Origin: JAOPZW01 sp963788935
GTDB lineage: Bacteria; Actinomycetota; Thermoleophilia; Solirubrobacterales; Solirubrobacteraceae
Direction of reading: 5' to 3'
DNA length: 64,000 nt
Assembly (NCBI GenBank): GCA_963788935.1
Contig: CAWBIM010000004.1
Coordinates: 496,001 to 560,000 of the forward strand
Within the stretch, counting starts at the first letter, position 1; each line of letters starts with the position of its first letter. Shown here in pieces: positions 33,840 to 41,637 of this stretch. The notes beneath the pieces were generated by a model. That model was not told the origin of the DNA. It saw only the letters and a list, made by a program, of their open reading frames with translations, and ran no database searches. A program made the translations under genes and the position numbers.

Positions 33840-34133
33840 GTGCCCGCGCCCCGCATCGAGATCGAGTACTGCACCCAGTGCCGCTGGCTGCTGCGCGCCG
33901 GCTGGATGGCGCAGGAGCTCCTGACGACGTTCCCGGCCGAGCTCGGCGAGGTCGCGCTCGTCCCGGGCAGCGGCGGCGTGTTCGAGGTGCGCGCCGAGGG
34001 CGAGACGATCTGGTCGCGCAAGGAGGAGGGCGGCTTCCCCGACCTCCCCGAGCTCAAGCGCCTCGTCCGCGACCGCGTCGCCCCGAGCCGGCACCTCGGC
34101 CACACCGAGCGCAGCGGCGAGCCCCAGGCCTGA
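33840..34133 (+). CDS. SelT/SelW/SelH-family (Rdx) protein, cysteine form
   Basis: 97 aa. The redox motif is IEIEYCTQCRWLLRAGWMAQ, with a CxxC where animal SelW has a C-x-x-Sec, followed by the GEVALVPGSGGVFEVRAEGE core and FPDLPELKRLVRDRV helix of the Rdx thioredoxin-like fold. Likely a small thiol-redox protein; its partner is unknown. Start GTG 33840. The stop abuts the next gene's ATG directly, so they form an operon. Confidence 0.85.
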   Translation: MPAPRIEIEYCTQCRWLLRAGWMAQELLTTFPAELGEVALVPGSGGVFEVRAEGETIWSRKEEGGFPDLPELKRLVRDRVAPSRHLGHTERSGEPQA

Positions 34134-35075
34134 ATGCCGATCGACGTCGCCCTCCTCGGTTGCGCCCACCCGCACGTCCCCGACGTGCTCGGGGTGCTGG
34201 CGTCCGAGCCCGACCTGCGGCTCGTCGCCGTCTGGGACGCCGACCCGTCGGCGATCCCGGCCGCGATCTCGGGGGCCGCGGTCGGCCGCGCCGAGACCGC
34301 GATCCGCCGCGCGAACGCGGCCGTGATCTGCGCGCCGACCGACCAGCGCCCGGCGCTCTGCGTCCAGGCCGCGCGGGCCGGCTGCCCGATCCTGGTCGAG
34401 AAGCCGGTGGCGCGGACGGCCGCGGACGCCCGCGGCGTCGCGCGCGAGGTCGCCCGCAGCCGCACCCCGGCGATGGCGGCGCTGTTCCTGCGCGAGCTGC
34501 CCGCGCTCGCGCGGCTCGCCGGCGTGCTCCGCGAGCGTCTCCTCGGCCGTCTCGCCGGCGTGACGGCCGTGCTCGCCCATCCCGGCGCCGTCGACGGCTG
34601 GTTCGACGGCCCGCTCGGCTGGATGCGCGACCCCGCCCGCGCCGGGGTCGGCGGCTTCGGGGACCTCGCCCTGCACCTCGTCGACGCGCTCGCGGCCCTG
34701 CGCGCCGACGAGCCGCCCGCGCTGCACACCGTCGCCTTCGACCAGCCCACCCCGGGCGCGGCCGACGTCGGCGGCATCGCGCTCGGGACGTGGGCGGGCG
34801 CGCCGCTGTCGGTGCGCACGAGCTGGGCCGTGCGCCCCGGCGGGCTCGAGCTCGTCGTGACCGGCTCGGCCGCCACCGCGGTCCTCCACGAGGGCGTCCT
34901 CGAGCTCGACCGCGGCGGCGGCGAGCCCGAGCGCTGGGTCGGCCCGCCCCCCGACGCCGGCGAGGCCGTCCGCGCGTTCGCCAACCGCCTGCGCGCCCGG
35001 CGCTTCCCGCGCGAGGGCCTCGCGCCGGCCGTCCAGGCCCAGGCGCTGCTCGAGGCGGCGATCCGGGTCGCCTGA
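34134..35075 (+). CDS. Gfo/Idh/MocA-family oxidoreductase
   Basis: 313 aa. Rossmann-type NAD(P) N-domain (IDVALLGCAHPHVPDVLGVL, VAVWDAD) with the diagnostic ILVEKPVARTAADARG (EKP motif) near residue 95, and a C-terminal domain with GWMRDPARAGVGGFGDLALH (the GG..D...H segment of this family). The first glycine loop is atypical (LGCAHPH rather than GxGxxG). It probably oxidises or reduces a polyol or sugar derivative. The ATG directly follows the SelW-like stop. Confidence 0.8.
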   Translation: MPIDVALLGCAHPHVPDVLGVLASEPDLRLVAVWDADPSAIPAAISGAAVGRAETAIRRANAAVICAPTDQRPALCVQAARAGCPILVEKPVARTAADARGVAREVARSRTPAMAALFLRELPALARLAGVLRERLLGRLAGVTAVLAHPGAVDGWFDGPLGWMRDPARAGVGGFGDLALHLVDALAALRADEPPALHTVAFDQPTPGAADVGGIALGTWAGAPLSVRTSWAVRPGGLELVVTGSAATAVLHEGVLELDRGGGEPERWVGPPPDAGEAVRAFANRLRARRFPREGLAPAVQAQALLEAAIRVA

Positions 35076-35111
35076 CCGCGCGCGCCGCCGCGACTCGGGT
35101 ACATCTCCGCC

Positions 35112-35720
35112 ATGGCCGATCGCCTCGAGCGCTACCGCGAGAAGCGCGACGCGGACAAGACCCCCGAGCCCGGCGTCCGGAAGGGCGCCAAGAAGCGTTC
35201 GCGCAAGGGGTCCGCGCCGCGGTTCGTCATCCAGAAGCACGACGCCTCGAGCCTGCACTACGACTTCCGCCTCGAGGTCGACGGCACGCTGCGCTCGTGG
35301 GCCGTCCCGAAGGGCCCCTCGACCGACCCGCGCGTGAAGCGCCTCGCGGTCGAGGTCGAGGACCACCCGCTCGAGTACGCCGACTTCGAGGGCGTCATCG
35401 GCGAGGGCTACGGCTCGGGCGCCGTCATCGTCTGGGACGCCGGGACCTACCGCAACCTCGACGAGGAGCGCTCGATGGCCGAGACCCTCGACGCCGGCCA
35501 CGCGAAGGTCTGGCTCGACGGCGAGAAGCTCGAAGGCGGCTGGACGCTCCAGCGCACCGGCGGCGGCCAGAAGCCGCAGTGGCTGCTGATCAAGCGCCGC
35601 GACGACGGCGCCGACGCCCGGCGCAACCCGCAGAGCACCCAGCCCGAATCGGTCAAGAGCGGGCGGACGGTCGAGGAGGTCGCCCGCGAGGAGGGCGACG
35701 ACGCCGGGGACGACGCGTGA
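35112..35720 (+). CDS. LigD-type 3-prime-phosphoesterase domain protein
   Basis: 202 aa. FVIQKHDASSLHYDFRLEVD (catalytic H and D-x-R), SWAVPKGPSTDPRVKRLAVE, HPLEYADFEGVIGEGYGSGA and VWDAGTY are the hallmarks of the LigD PE domain, which removes 3-prime phosphates and ribonucleotides at breaks before ligation. Normally fused in LigD; here a separate gene, whose TGA overlaps the ligase start (GTGA). The N-terminus is lysine/arginine-rich and the C-terminus acidic. TACATC ends 6 bases before ATG 35112, indicating a leaderless mRNA. Confidence 0.9.
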   Translation: MADRLERYREKRDADKTPEPGVRKGAKKRSRKGSAPRFVIQKHDASSLHYDFRLEVDGTLRSWAVPKGPSTDPRVKRLAVEVEDHPLEYADFEGVIGEGYGSGAVIVWDAGTYRNLDEERSMAETLDAGHAKVWLDGEKLEGGWTLQRTGGGQKPQWLLIKRRDDGADARRNPQSTQPESVKSGRTVEEVAREEGDDAGDDA

Positions 35721-36691
35721 GCGGCGCCCTCGACGCGCTGAGCGACGACGAGCGCGCGCTCGTCAAGGAGGCGCCCGCGCCGACCACCGCCGGCGCCATG
35801 AAGGCGGTCCTCACCGACGCGCGCTTCAGCGACCCGGACTGGATCTTCGAGCGCAAGCTCGACGGCATCCGCTGCATCGCGATCCGCTCGGGCAAGCGGG
35901 TCCGGCTGCTCTCGCGCAACGACCTGTCGCTCGACGGGCGCTACCCCGAGCTCGTCACCGCGCTCGAGGCGGAGCCGTGCGACCGGTTCGCGATCGACGG
36001 CGAGGTCGTCGCGTTCGACGGCGCGCAGACGAGCTTCGCCCGCCTCGCCGAGCGCGGCCACCGCGACGTGCGGGTCTTCCTCTACGTCTTCGACATCGTC
36101 TGGCTCGAGGGCCACGACGTCCGCGACCTGCCGCTGCGCTCCCGCAAGCGGCTGCTGCGCGACGCGCTGAGCTTCGAGGACGGGGTGCGGCTGACGCCGT
36201 ACCGCAACGAGACGGGCGAGGCGCTCTTCGAGGAGGCGTGCCGCAAGGGCTGGGAGGGCGTGATCGCCAAGCGCGCCGACAGCCCGTACCGCACCACGCG
36301 CTCGAAGGACTGGCTGAAGTTCAAGTGCGAGAAGGGCCAGGAGCTCGTCATCGGCGGCTTCACGGCCCCGAAGGGCTCGCGCACCGAGTTCGGCGCGCTC
36401 CTGCTCGGCTACTACGACGGCGACGCGTTCCGCTACGCCGGCAAGGTCGGCACCGGCTTCGACCACGAGACCCTGCGCGAGCTCGGGGCCCGGATGCGCG
36501 CGATCGCCCGCGACGACCCGCCGTTCACCGACGCCGCCGACATCCGCGAGCGCGGGATCACGTGGGTGCGCCCGGAGCTCGTCGCGCAGGTCGCGTTCAC
36601 CGAGTGGACCCGCGCCGGCCGCCTGCGCCATCCGCGCTTTCTCGGGCTGCGCGATGACAAGGCGGCCGGCGAGGTCGTCCGCGAGGGCTGA
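35717..36691 (+). CDS. ATP-dependent DNA ligase (LigD ligase-domain type)
   Basis: About 324 aa from GTG 35717. The nucleotidyltransferase motif I is IFERKLDGIRCIA (Lys acceptor in KLDG), motif III FLYVFDIVWLEG, motif IV KGWEGVIAKRADSPY and motif V SKDWLKFKC; the OB domain follows (LVIGGFTAPKGSRTEFGALL ... VAFTEWTRAGRLRHPRF). Seals nicks in NHEJ repair. With the overlapping phosphoesterase gene it makes a split LigD lacking the polymerase domain. No ku gene is visible in the window. Confidence 0.92.
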   Translation: MSGALDALSDDERALVKEAPAPTTAGAMKAVLTDARFSDPDWIFERKLDGIRCIAIRSGKRVRLLSRNDLSLDGRYPELVTALEAEPCDRFAIDGEVVAFDGAQTSFARLAERGHRDVRVFLYVFDIVWLEGHDVRDLPLRSRKRLLRDALSFEDGVRLTPYRNETGEALFEEACRKGWEGVIAKRADSPYRTTRSKDWLKFKCEKGQELVIGGFTAPKGSRTEFGALLLGYYDGDAFRYAGKVGTGFDHETLRELGARMRAIARDDPPFTDAADIRERGITWVRPELVAQVAFTEWTRAGRLRHPRFLGLRDDKAAGEVVREG

Positions 36692-36701
36692 GGGCGCGGC
36701 T

Positions 36702-37860
36702 TCAGCGCAGCGAGCGCGCGGCGTTCTCGACCGCGACCGGCGGGACGAGGCCGGCGACCGTGTACCGCACGCCGTCGCGCTCGAACGTGAGGACCGTCCC
36801 GAGGGCCGTCGCGAGCTCCGTGCCCGTGCGGCCGTCGATGTTCACCTCGGGCAGCTTCAGGCCGCTGATCGGCGCGCTCCCGCCGTCCGCCTTCGTCTCG
36901 AAGACGAGGACCGTGCCGAGGCCGCGGCCGTAGACCACGAGCGCCCCCGAGCTCGTTCCCGACCGCAGCAGATGGACGCTGCGCCGCGGCAGGCCGGCGA
37001 CGGTCGCCGGCGCGGCGAGCGGGAAGCCGAGCGCGGCGGCGGACCGCCTCCAAGCCGCTCACGGAGCTGGTCGCGGGGGCGGCCGGGCGGCCGCGGGCGA
37101 CGTCGACGACCTTGGCGTCCGGGTGCGATCGCGGGGCGATGTCGGCGTCGGCGACCGGCCCGTACTCGACATCGGTGGCGGCGAGCTCGAGGACCGGGCT
37201 GTCGTCCCCGTGCTGGTAGATCGCGGCCCGGAGCGGGATGCCGTGATCGGCGTCGAAGGCCAGCTCGGCCGCACCGAGGAGGCCGCCGTCGTCCTTGGGC
37301 GTGACCCGCACGGTGTAGGTCGGGCGGCCCGCGGTGTTCGACGGCACGGCGTCCGAGACGTCGAGCACCTTCATCAGCGGGGCGAGCTTCGTCGCGAGCG
37401 AGCCCAGCGCGCTGCCGGTGCCGCCGCCCGTCGCCGCCGGGAGCGCGACCGGTGCACGGAAGATCGTCTTCGACCCGGCGTCGTAGACCGTGAGGCGCGA
37501 GCCGTCGTACGTGATCTCGGCGTCACCGGCGTCGGACTGCACGTCGAGGCGCAGCCGGCCGTCGCGCGCCAGCCAGATCCGGCCGTCGGCGGACGCGCCG
37601 AACGGGAGCGTCGTGCCCTTGGGCAGCGACCCGGGCGGGAGCAGGTGGTTGGTGAGGTGGACGCGGGCGCTGACGCCCTCGACGGGCGGCGCCGAGAGCG
37701 CGCTGAGCACCGCCTGGGCGAGCGGCCGCCGCGGCGGCTTGGACGGGGAGTCCGAGGCGCCGAGCGCCGCGCCGGCGATACCGGCGCCGAGCGCGATCAC
37801 GCCGAGGACGGTGAGGATGGCCGCGAGACGGCGGCGGGAGGAGGTGGCGAGCAGGTTCAT
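36702..37860 (-). CDS. LolA/RseB-like secreted protein, frameshifted
   Basis: ATG 37860 begins with a membrane anchor or signal segment (LAAILTVLGVIALGAGIAGA). The following domain (SARVHLTNHLLPPGSLPKGT, GRIWLARDGRLRLDVQSDAG, LTVYDAGSKTIFRAPV) has the strand pattern of LolA/RseB-type lipid-binding folds. At about 37035-37060 one extra C in CGCCGCCGC shifts the frame; the end continues as SVHLLRSGTSSGALVVYGRG and TVAGLVPPVAVENAARSLR. Repaired length about 386 aa. It lies downstream of an OmpR-type two-component pair on the same strand and may be its extracytoplasmic partner or target. Confidence 0.7.
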
Positions 37861-37897
37861 GGTGAGGGAGAGGGGAGGGGACGGGACACGACGGGTT

Positions 37898-39282
37898 CTA
37901 CGCTCGCGCTCTGAGAGAGTCGTGAGCACCGTCCCGATCCCCGGCGGCCGGCAGGTCGAGCGTGAAGCGGGCGCCGTCGACCCGCACCGACCCCCCGTGG
38001 CGCTCGACGATCGAGCGCACGATCGCGAGGCCCAGCCCGGAGCCGGGTGCCGCGGCGTCCGGGCCGCGCCAGAAGCGCTCGAAGGCGTGCTCGGCCGCCT
38101 CCGGGGTGAGGCCGTCGCCCTCGTCGGCGACGGTGAGCAGCGCCCGGCCGTCGCGCGCCGACACGGTCACCGTGATCGCTCCGTCGGCCGGGCCGTGGCG
38201 GCGCGCGTTGCGCACGAGGTTCCCCGCGGCGCGCTCGAGCGCCGCCCGCTCGCCGCGCACGAGCACCTGCCCGGACGGCGCATCCAGGGCCGTGCGGCCG
38301 AGCGGGTCGCCGCCGGCCGCCTCGCGCGCGACCTCGGCGAGGTCGACGAGCTCGGCGCGCACCGCCGGGGCGGCGTCCTCGCGGGCGAGCGCGAGGAGGT
38401 CGTCGAGCAGGCCGCCGAGGCGCCGCACGCCGTCGTCGATGTCCGCGAGCACGGCGTCGTCGGCCCGTGGCGCAGCGCGTACGTCACGTTGCCGCGCAGC
38501 GCGGTGAGCGGGGTCCGCAGCTCGTGCGAGGCGTCGCCGACGAACCGGCGCTCGGCCTCGCGGGCGCGCTCGAGCGAGGCCAGCATGGCGTCGAGCGTCG
38601 CGGCGAGGTCGCCCACCTCGTCGCCGGTCGCAGGCAGGGCGAGGCGGCGCGACGCATCGCCGGTGCGCTCGACGTCCCGGGCTCCGGCGGCGAGATCCGC
38701 GAGCGGGCGAAGCGCGCGGCGCGCGAGCAGGGCGGCGACGCCCGCCGCGATCAGGACGGCCGCGAGGCCGCCGAGGAGGACGAAGGACCGCGTCGCGTGG
38801 AGGGTGTCCTCGATGTCCGCGGTGGTGCCGGCGACGACCACCGCCCCGCCCGCCGCCTGGCCGTCGCCGATCTCGCCGAGCGGCGCGGCGTAGAGCCGCA
38901 GCGGCTCGTCGCCCAGGCGGCCGTCGCCGAACCCGGCGCGCCGGCCGTGCAGCGCCGCGGCGGTCGCGCCGGTCAAGGGGAGCACGCGGCTGCCGAGCCC
39001 ACCCGAGCGGGCGACGATCCGCCCGCGACGGTCGACGACCTGCACGAGCAGGGCGCTGCCGCCGATGCGGCTCTCGAGGGCGCCCGGATCGGTGAGCACC
39101 GCCGGGGCGGAGGCGGACAGGCGCGCGACGTCCACCGCGCGCCGGCGCAGGGTGTCGTCGAGCGTGCCGTAGAGCCGGCTGTCGAGCCGCGCGAGCACGG
39201 CGACGCCGAGGAGCGCCACGGCCACCGCGATCGCCACGGCGGACGCCGCGGCGACACGGGCGCGGAGCGTGACGGGCCTCAC
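37898..39282 (-). CDS. OmpR-type sensor histidine kinase, frameshifted
   Basis: GTG 39282 overlaps the regulator stop (GTGA). Two membrane helices (VAIAVAVALLGVAVLARLD and FVLLGGLAAVLIAAGVAALL) flank an extracellular domain of about 120 residues; HAMP follows (RRALRPLADLAAGARDVERT), then HisKA with FVGDASHELRTPLTALRG. The frame breaks at about 38463 (CACGGGCCGACGAC; one more G repairs it). The rest is the ATPase domain (NLVRNARRHGPADGAITVTV, then GSGLGLAIVRSIVERHGG). Repaired length about 461 aa. Probable sequence error. Works with the regulator at 39279-39947. Confidence 0.8.
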
Positions 39283-39947
39283 CCGCCGCCGAGCCGGAAT
39301 CCGAGTCCGCGGACGGTTTCGATGAGCGGCGGCTCGCCGAGCTTGCGCCGCAGATAGGCGACGTAGCGGTCGACGACGTTGAGGCTGGCCTCGCCCTCGC
39401 CGCCCCACACCTCCTCGAGCGCCATCTCGCGGGTCACCACGGTGCGCGGATGCCGGAGCAGGACCTCGAGCAGCTCCGCCTCGCGGCGGGTCAGGGCGAT
39501 CGCGCGGCCGTGCCGGTGCGCCGTGCCCGCGCCCACGTCGAGCGACAGGTCGGCGAACGCGAGCCGCTGCTCGGGCGGCCGGTTGCGGCGCAGCAGCGCC
39601 CGCAGCCGCGCCGCGAGCTCGTCGCTCTCGAACGGCTTGACGAGATAGTCGTCGGCGCCGGCGTCGAGGCCGGCGACGCGCTCTCCGAGCCCGTCGCGCG
39701 CCGTGAGCAGCAGGATCGGGAGGGCGAGCCCCTTCCCGCGCAGCCGGCGCGTGACGGCGAGGCCGTCGAGCCCCGGCATCGCGACGTCGAGGACGAGCGC
39801 GTCGGGCACCGAGCGCTCCACCGCGGCCAGCGCGGCGCCGCCGTCGGCGACCGCCGAGACGGCGTAGCCCTCGGCGGCGAGCGTCCGCGTCAGCATCCGC
39901 CGGATGGACGCGTCGTCGTCGACCAGGAGGACCGCGGCGGGGGACAT
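39279..39947 (-). CDS. OmpR/PhoB-family response regulator
   Basis: About 222 aa. Receiver with VLLVDDDASIRRML (acidic pair), ALVLDVAMPGLDGLAVTRR (phosphoacceptor Asp), LLLTARD and YLVKPFESDEL (Lys). The C-terminal winged helix runs through LTRREAELLEVLLRHPRTVV and NVVDRYVAYLRRKLG. ATG 39947 is followed by a normal receiver start. Overlaps its kinase gene by 4 bases and heads a three-gene set ending with the LolA/RseB-like protein. Confidence 0.92.
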   Translation of the reverse strand: MSPAAVLLVDDDASIRRMLTRTLAAEGYAVSAVADGGAALAAVERSVPDALVLDVAMPGLDGLAVTRRLRGKGLALPILLLTARDGLGERVAGLDAGADDYLVKPFESDELAARLRALLRRNRPPEQRLAFADLSLDVGAGTAHRHGRAIALTRREAELLEVLLRHPRTVVTREMALEEVWGGEGEASLNVVDRYVAYLRRKLGEPPLIETVRGLGFRLGGG

Positions 39948-39958
39948 TCGTCGCGAGT

Positions 39959-40444
39959 CTAGGCGGCGCGATCGGCCCGATCGGTTCGGTTGGCCACCCC
40001 TTCGAGCAGTGCGGGGAGCCCCCGGGCGACGTGCTCTCGCAGGCGCTCCGCCGCGAGCGCGTGATCCCCGTCGGCGAGGGCATCGATGACCGCGTCGTGC
40101 TCGGCCGCGTGCCGATCGGCGCCGTCGCGAGGGCGCTTCGCCGCGCACGTCCGCAACGCGCCGCGCACCGGGCGCAGCGTCGCGAGCACCTCGCCGTCGG
40201 CGCCGGGCTCGACGAGCAGCGCGTGGACCTCGCAGTCGGCGATCGCCGCGGTGACCGCATCGGGCGCCCGGCGCAGCCGCGCGTTCGCGGCCCGGAGCCG
40301 GGCGCGCCGCGCGGCGTCGAAGGCCGGCGCACGGCGCACGGCGAGGCTCTCCAGGATCGCGGCGACGGCGTTCAGCTCGCGCACCGCGGGCTCGTCGAGT
40401 TGGACGAGCCGGTCGCGTGGGTTGCTTCGGGCGGTCGGGCTCAT
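39959..40444 (-). CDS. Stand-alone FCD-domain protein (no DNA-binding domain)
   Basis: 161 aa. Shows the helical FCD effector fold of FadR-type regulators (VRELNAVAAILESLAVRRAP, LRAANARLRRAPDAVTAAIA, CEVHALLVEPGADGEVLATL, HDAVIDALADGDHALAAERL), including two conserved histidines expected to bind metal, but no GntR winged helix precedes it. About 15 residues lie before the domain. A paralogue with the same layout is at 55007-55438. It may act as a ligand-binding partner of full-length regulators (inference). It lies just upstream of the OmpR-type regulator on the same strand. Confidence 0.7.
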   Translation of the reverse strand: MSPTARSNPRDRLVQLDEPAVRELNAVAAILESLAVRRAPAFDAARRARLRAANARLRRAPDAVTAAIADCEVHALLVEPGADGEVLATLRPVRGALRTCAAKRPRDGADRHAAEHDAVIDALADGDHALAAERLREHVARGLPALLEGVANRTDRADRAA

Positions 40445-40506
40445 GGGGCGGGAACGTAGGCCCCGACCATGAGAGATCCGTGACATTTCGGGTCAGTCAC
40501 CGCGGA

Positions 40507-41022
40507 TCACCCGCCGCGCCGGGCGGCGACGAGGTCGAGCACGGCCGCGGCCGCCGCGACGACCTCCCGCCCCGCGCCGGTGTCGAGCACGAGCTGGGCG
40601 TCCGGAAGCGCTCGCATCGAGACCGCGAGATCGCGGGCGTGGCGCGCGAGGCCGACCCGCCCGGACCACGTCTCGGGCTCGCGCTCGAGCACCCGGGCCT
40701 CCACCGTCTCGGGCTCGGCGTCGAGGCGCACGAGCGCGACGTCGGCCGGCGCGAGGGCCGCGAGCAGCGCCCGCAGGTCGGCCTCGGTCTCGAGCGTCTC
40801 GGTCACGAACACGAGGTCGTGGCCGGCGGCGGCGTACGAATCGAGCAGCGCGCGGATGTGCGCGAGCGCGAGGTCGGGCGTGAGCGGCGGGTAGGCGCGG
40901 CGGACGTGGTCGGCCTCGATCAGCGCGTTCGCGGTCCCCGCCTCGCCGAGCGTGTCGTGGGCCAGGCCCGCGACCGCGCTCTTCCCGGAGCCGGGCGGCC
41001 CGGTGATGACGACGACCAGCAC
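40507..41022 (-). CDS. P-loop nucleotide/small-molecule kinase-like ATPase
   Basis: 171 aa. P-loop VVITGPPGSGKSAVAGLAHD at the N-terminus, ALIEADHVRRAYPP (a DxD-like acceptor site), VFVTETLETEADLRALLAAL and a LID-like LEREPETWSGRVGLARHARD. The general form of AAA_33-type kinases; the substrate is unknown. It lies downstream of the DUF1638 gene on the same strand with a 24-base gap, so it may be a trailing member of the corrinoid operon. Confidence 0.75.
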   Translation of the reverse strand: MLVVVITGPPGSGKSAVAGLAHDTLGEAGTANALIEADHVRRAYPPLTPDLALAHIRALLDSYAAAGHDLVFVTETLETEADLRALLAALAPADVALVRLDAEPETVEARVLEREPETWSGRVGLARHARDLAVSMRALPDAQLVLDTGAGREVVAAAAAVLDLVAARRGG

Positions 41023-41046
41023 CCGGGGGAGGGTGGCAGGCGGCGA

Positions 41047-41637
41047 TCAGGCCGCGCCGACGAGCCGTTCGAGCTCGCGCTCGAGCCCGGACTCGCCCAC
41101 GACCCGCACCTCGAGCGGCAGGCCGATCCGCTCCGCGGCGCGCTCGGCGGCGCGGCGGTTGGCCGGGGTGTCGGCCTGGGCCAGCCAGAGGACGCGCGTG
41201 TACGAGCCGAAGTAGTCGTCGCGCAGCTCGGGCCAGCGGTCGAGGCCGAGCTCGCGGACGACCGTGTGCTCGAACGTCCGCGCGAGGAAGTCCGTCAGGA
41301 AGTACGTCCCCGGCTGCTCGGCGAGCGCGGCGCGGACCTCGTCGCGGGCGAAGAGGTCGTAGCAGTGCTCGCCCCGCAGGCGCTGCACGCCGGTGCCGTC
41401 GAGGGCGGTGTCGAGCGCGCCGTACGTCCCGCAGTCGCCGTAGGCGCACGCGAGCACGTCATAGCGCTCGCGCAGCGCGTCGACCTGCTCGCGGACGGCG
41501 GGCGCGATCTGCTCGGGACGGTTGTGCAGCAGCGCCGGGACGGGGTGGAGGTCGACCGGCCAGCCGCGCCGCCGGGCGATCGCGCGCACGTGGACGGCGA
41601 GCGCGCCGCACGCGATGACCCCGACCCGCGCGCTCAT
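41047..41637 (-). CDS. DUF1638 protein
   Basis: 196 aa. GVIACGALAVHVRAI, LHPVPALLHNRPEQIAPAVR, VLACAYGDCGTYGALDTALD, HCYDLFARDEVRAALAEQPG and TYFLTDFLARTFEHTV are the DUF1638 signatures, with conserved cysteines and histidines that suggest metal binding. DUF1638 genes recur beside corrinoid methyltransferases, as here; function is not established. ATG overlaps the activator stop by 4 bases (41634-41637), making it the last tightly coupled gene of the operon. Confidence 0.85.
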   Translation of the reverse strand: MSARVGVIACGALAVHVRAIARRRGWPVDLHPVPALLHNRPEQIAPAVREQVDALRERYDVLACAYGDCGTYGALDTALDGTGVQRLRGEHCYDLFARDEVRAALAEQPGTYFLTDFLARTFEHTVVRELGLDRWPELRDDYFGSYTRVLWLAQADTPANRRAAERAAERIGLPLEVRVVGESGLERELERLVGAA

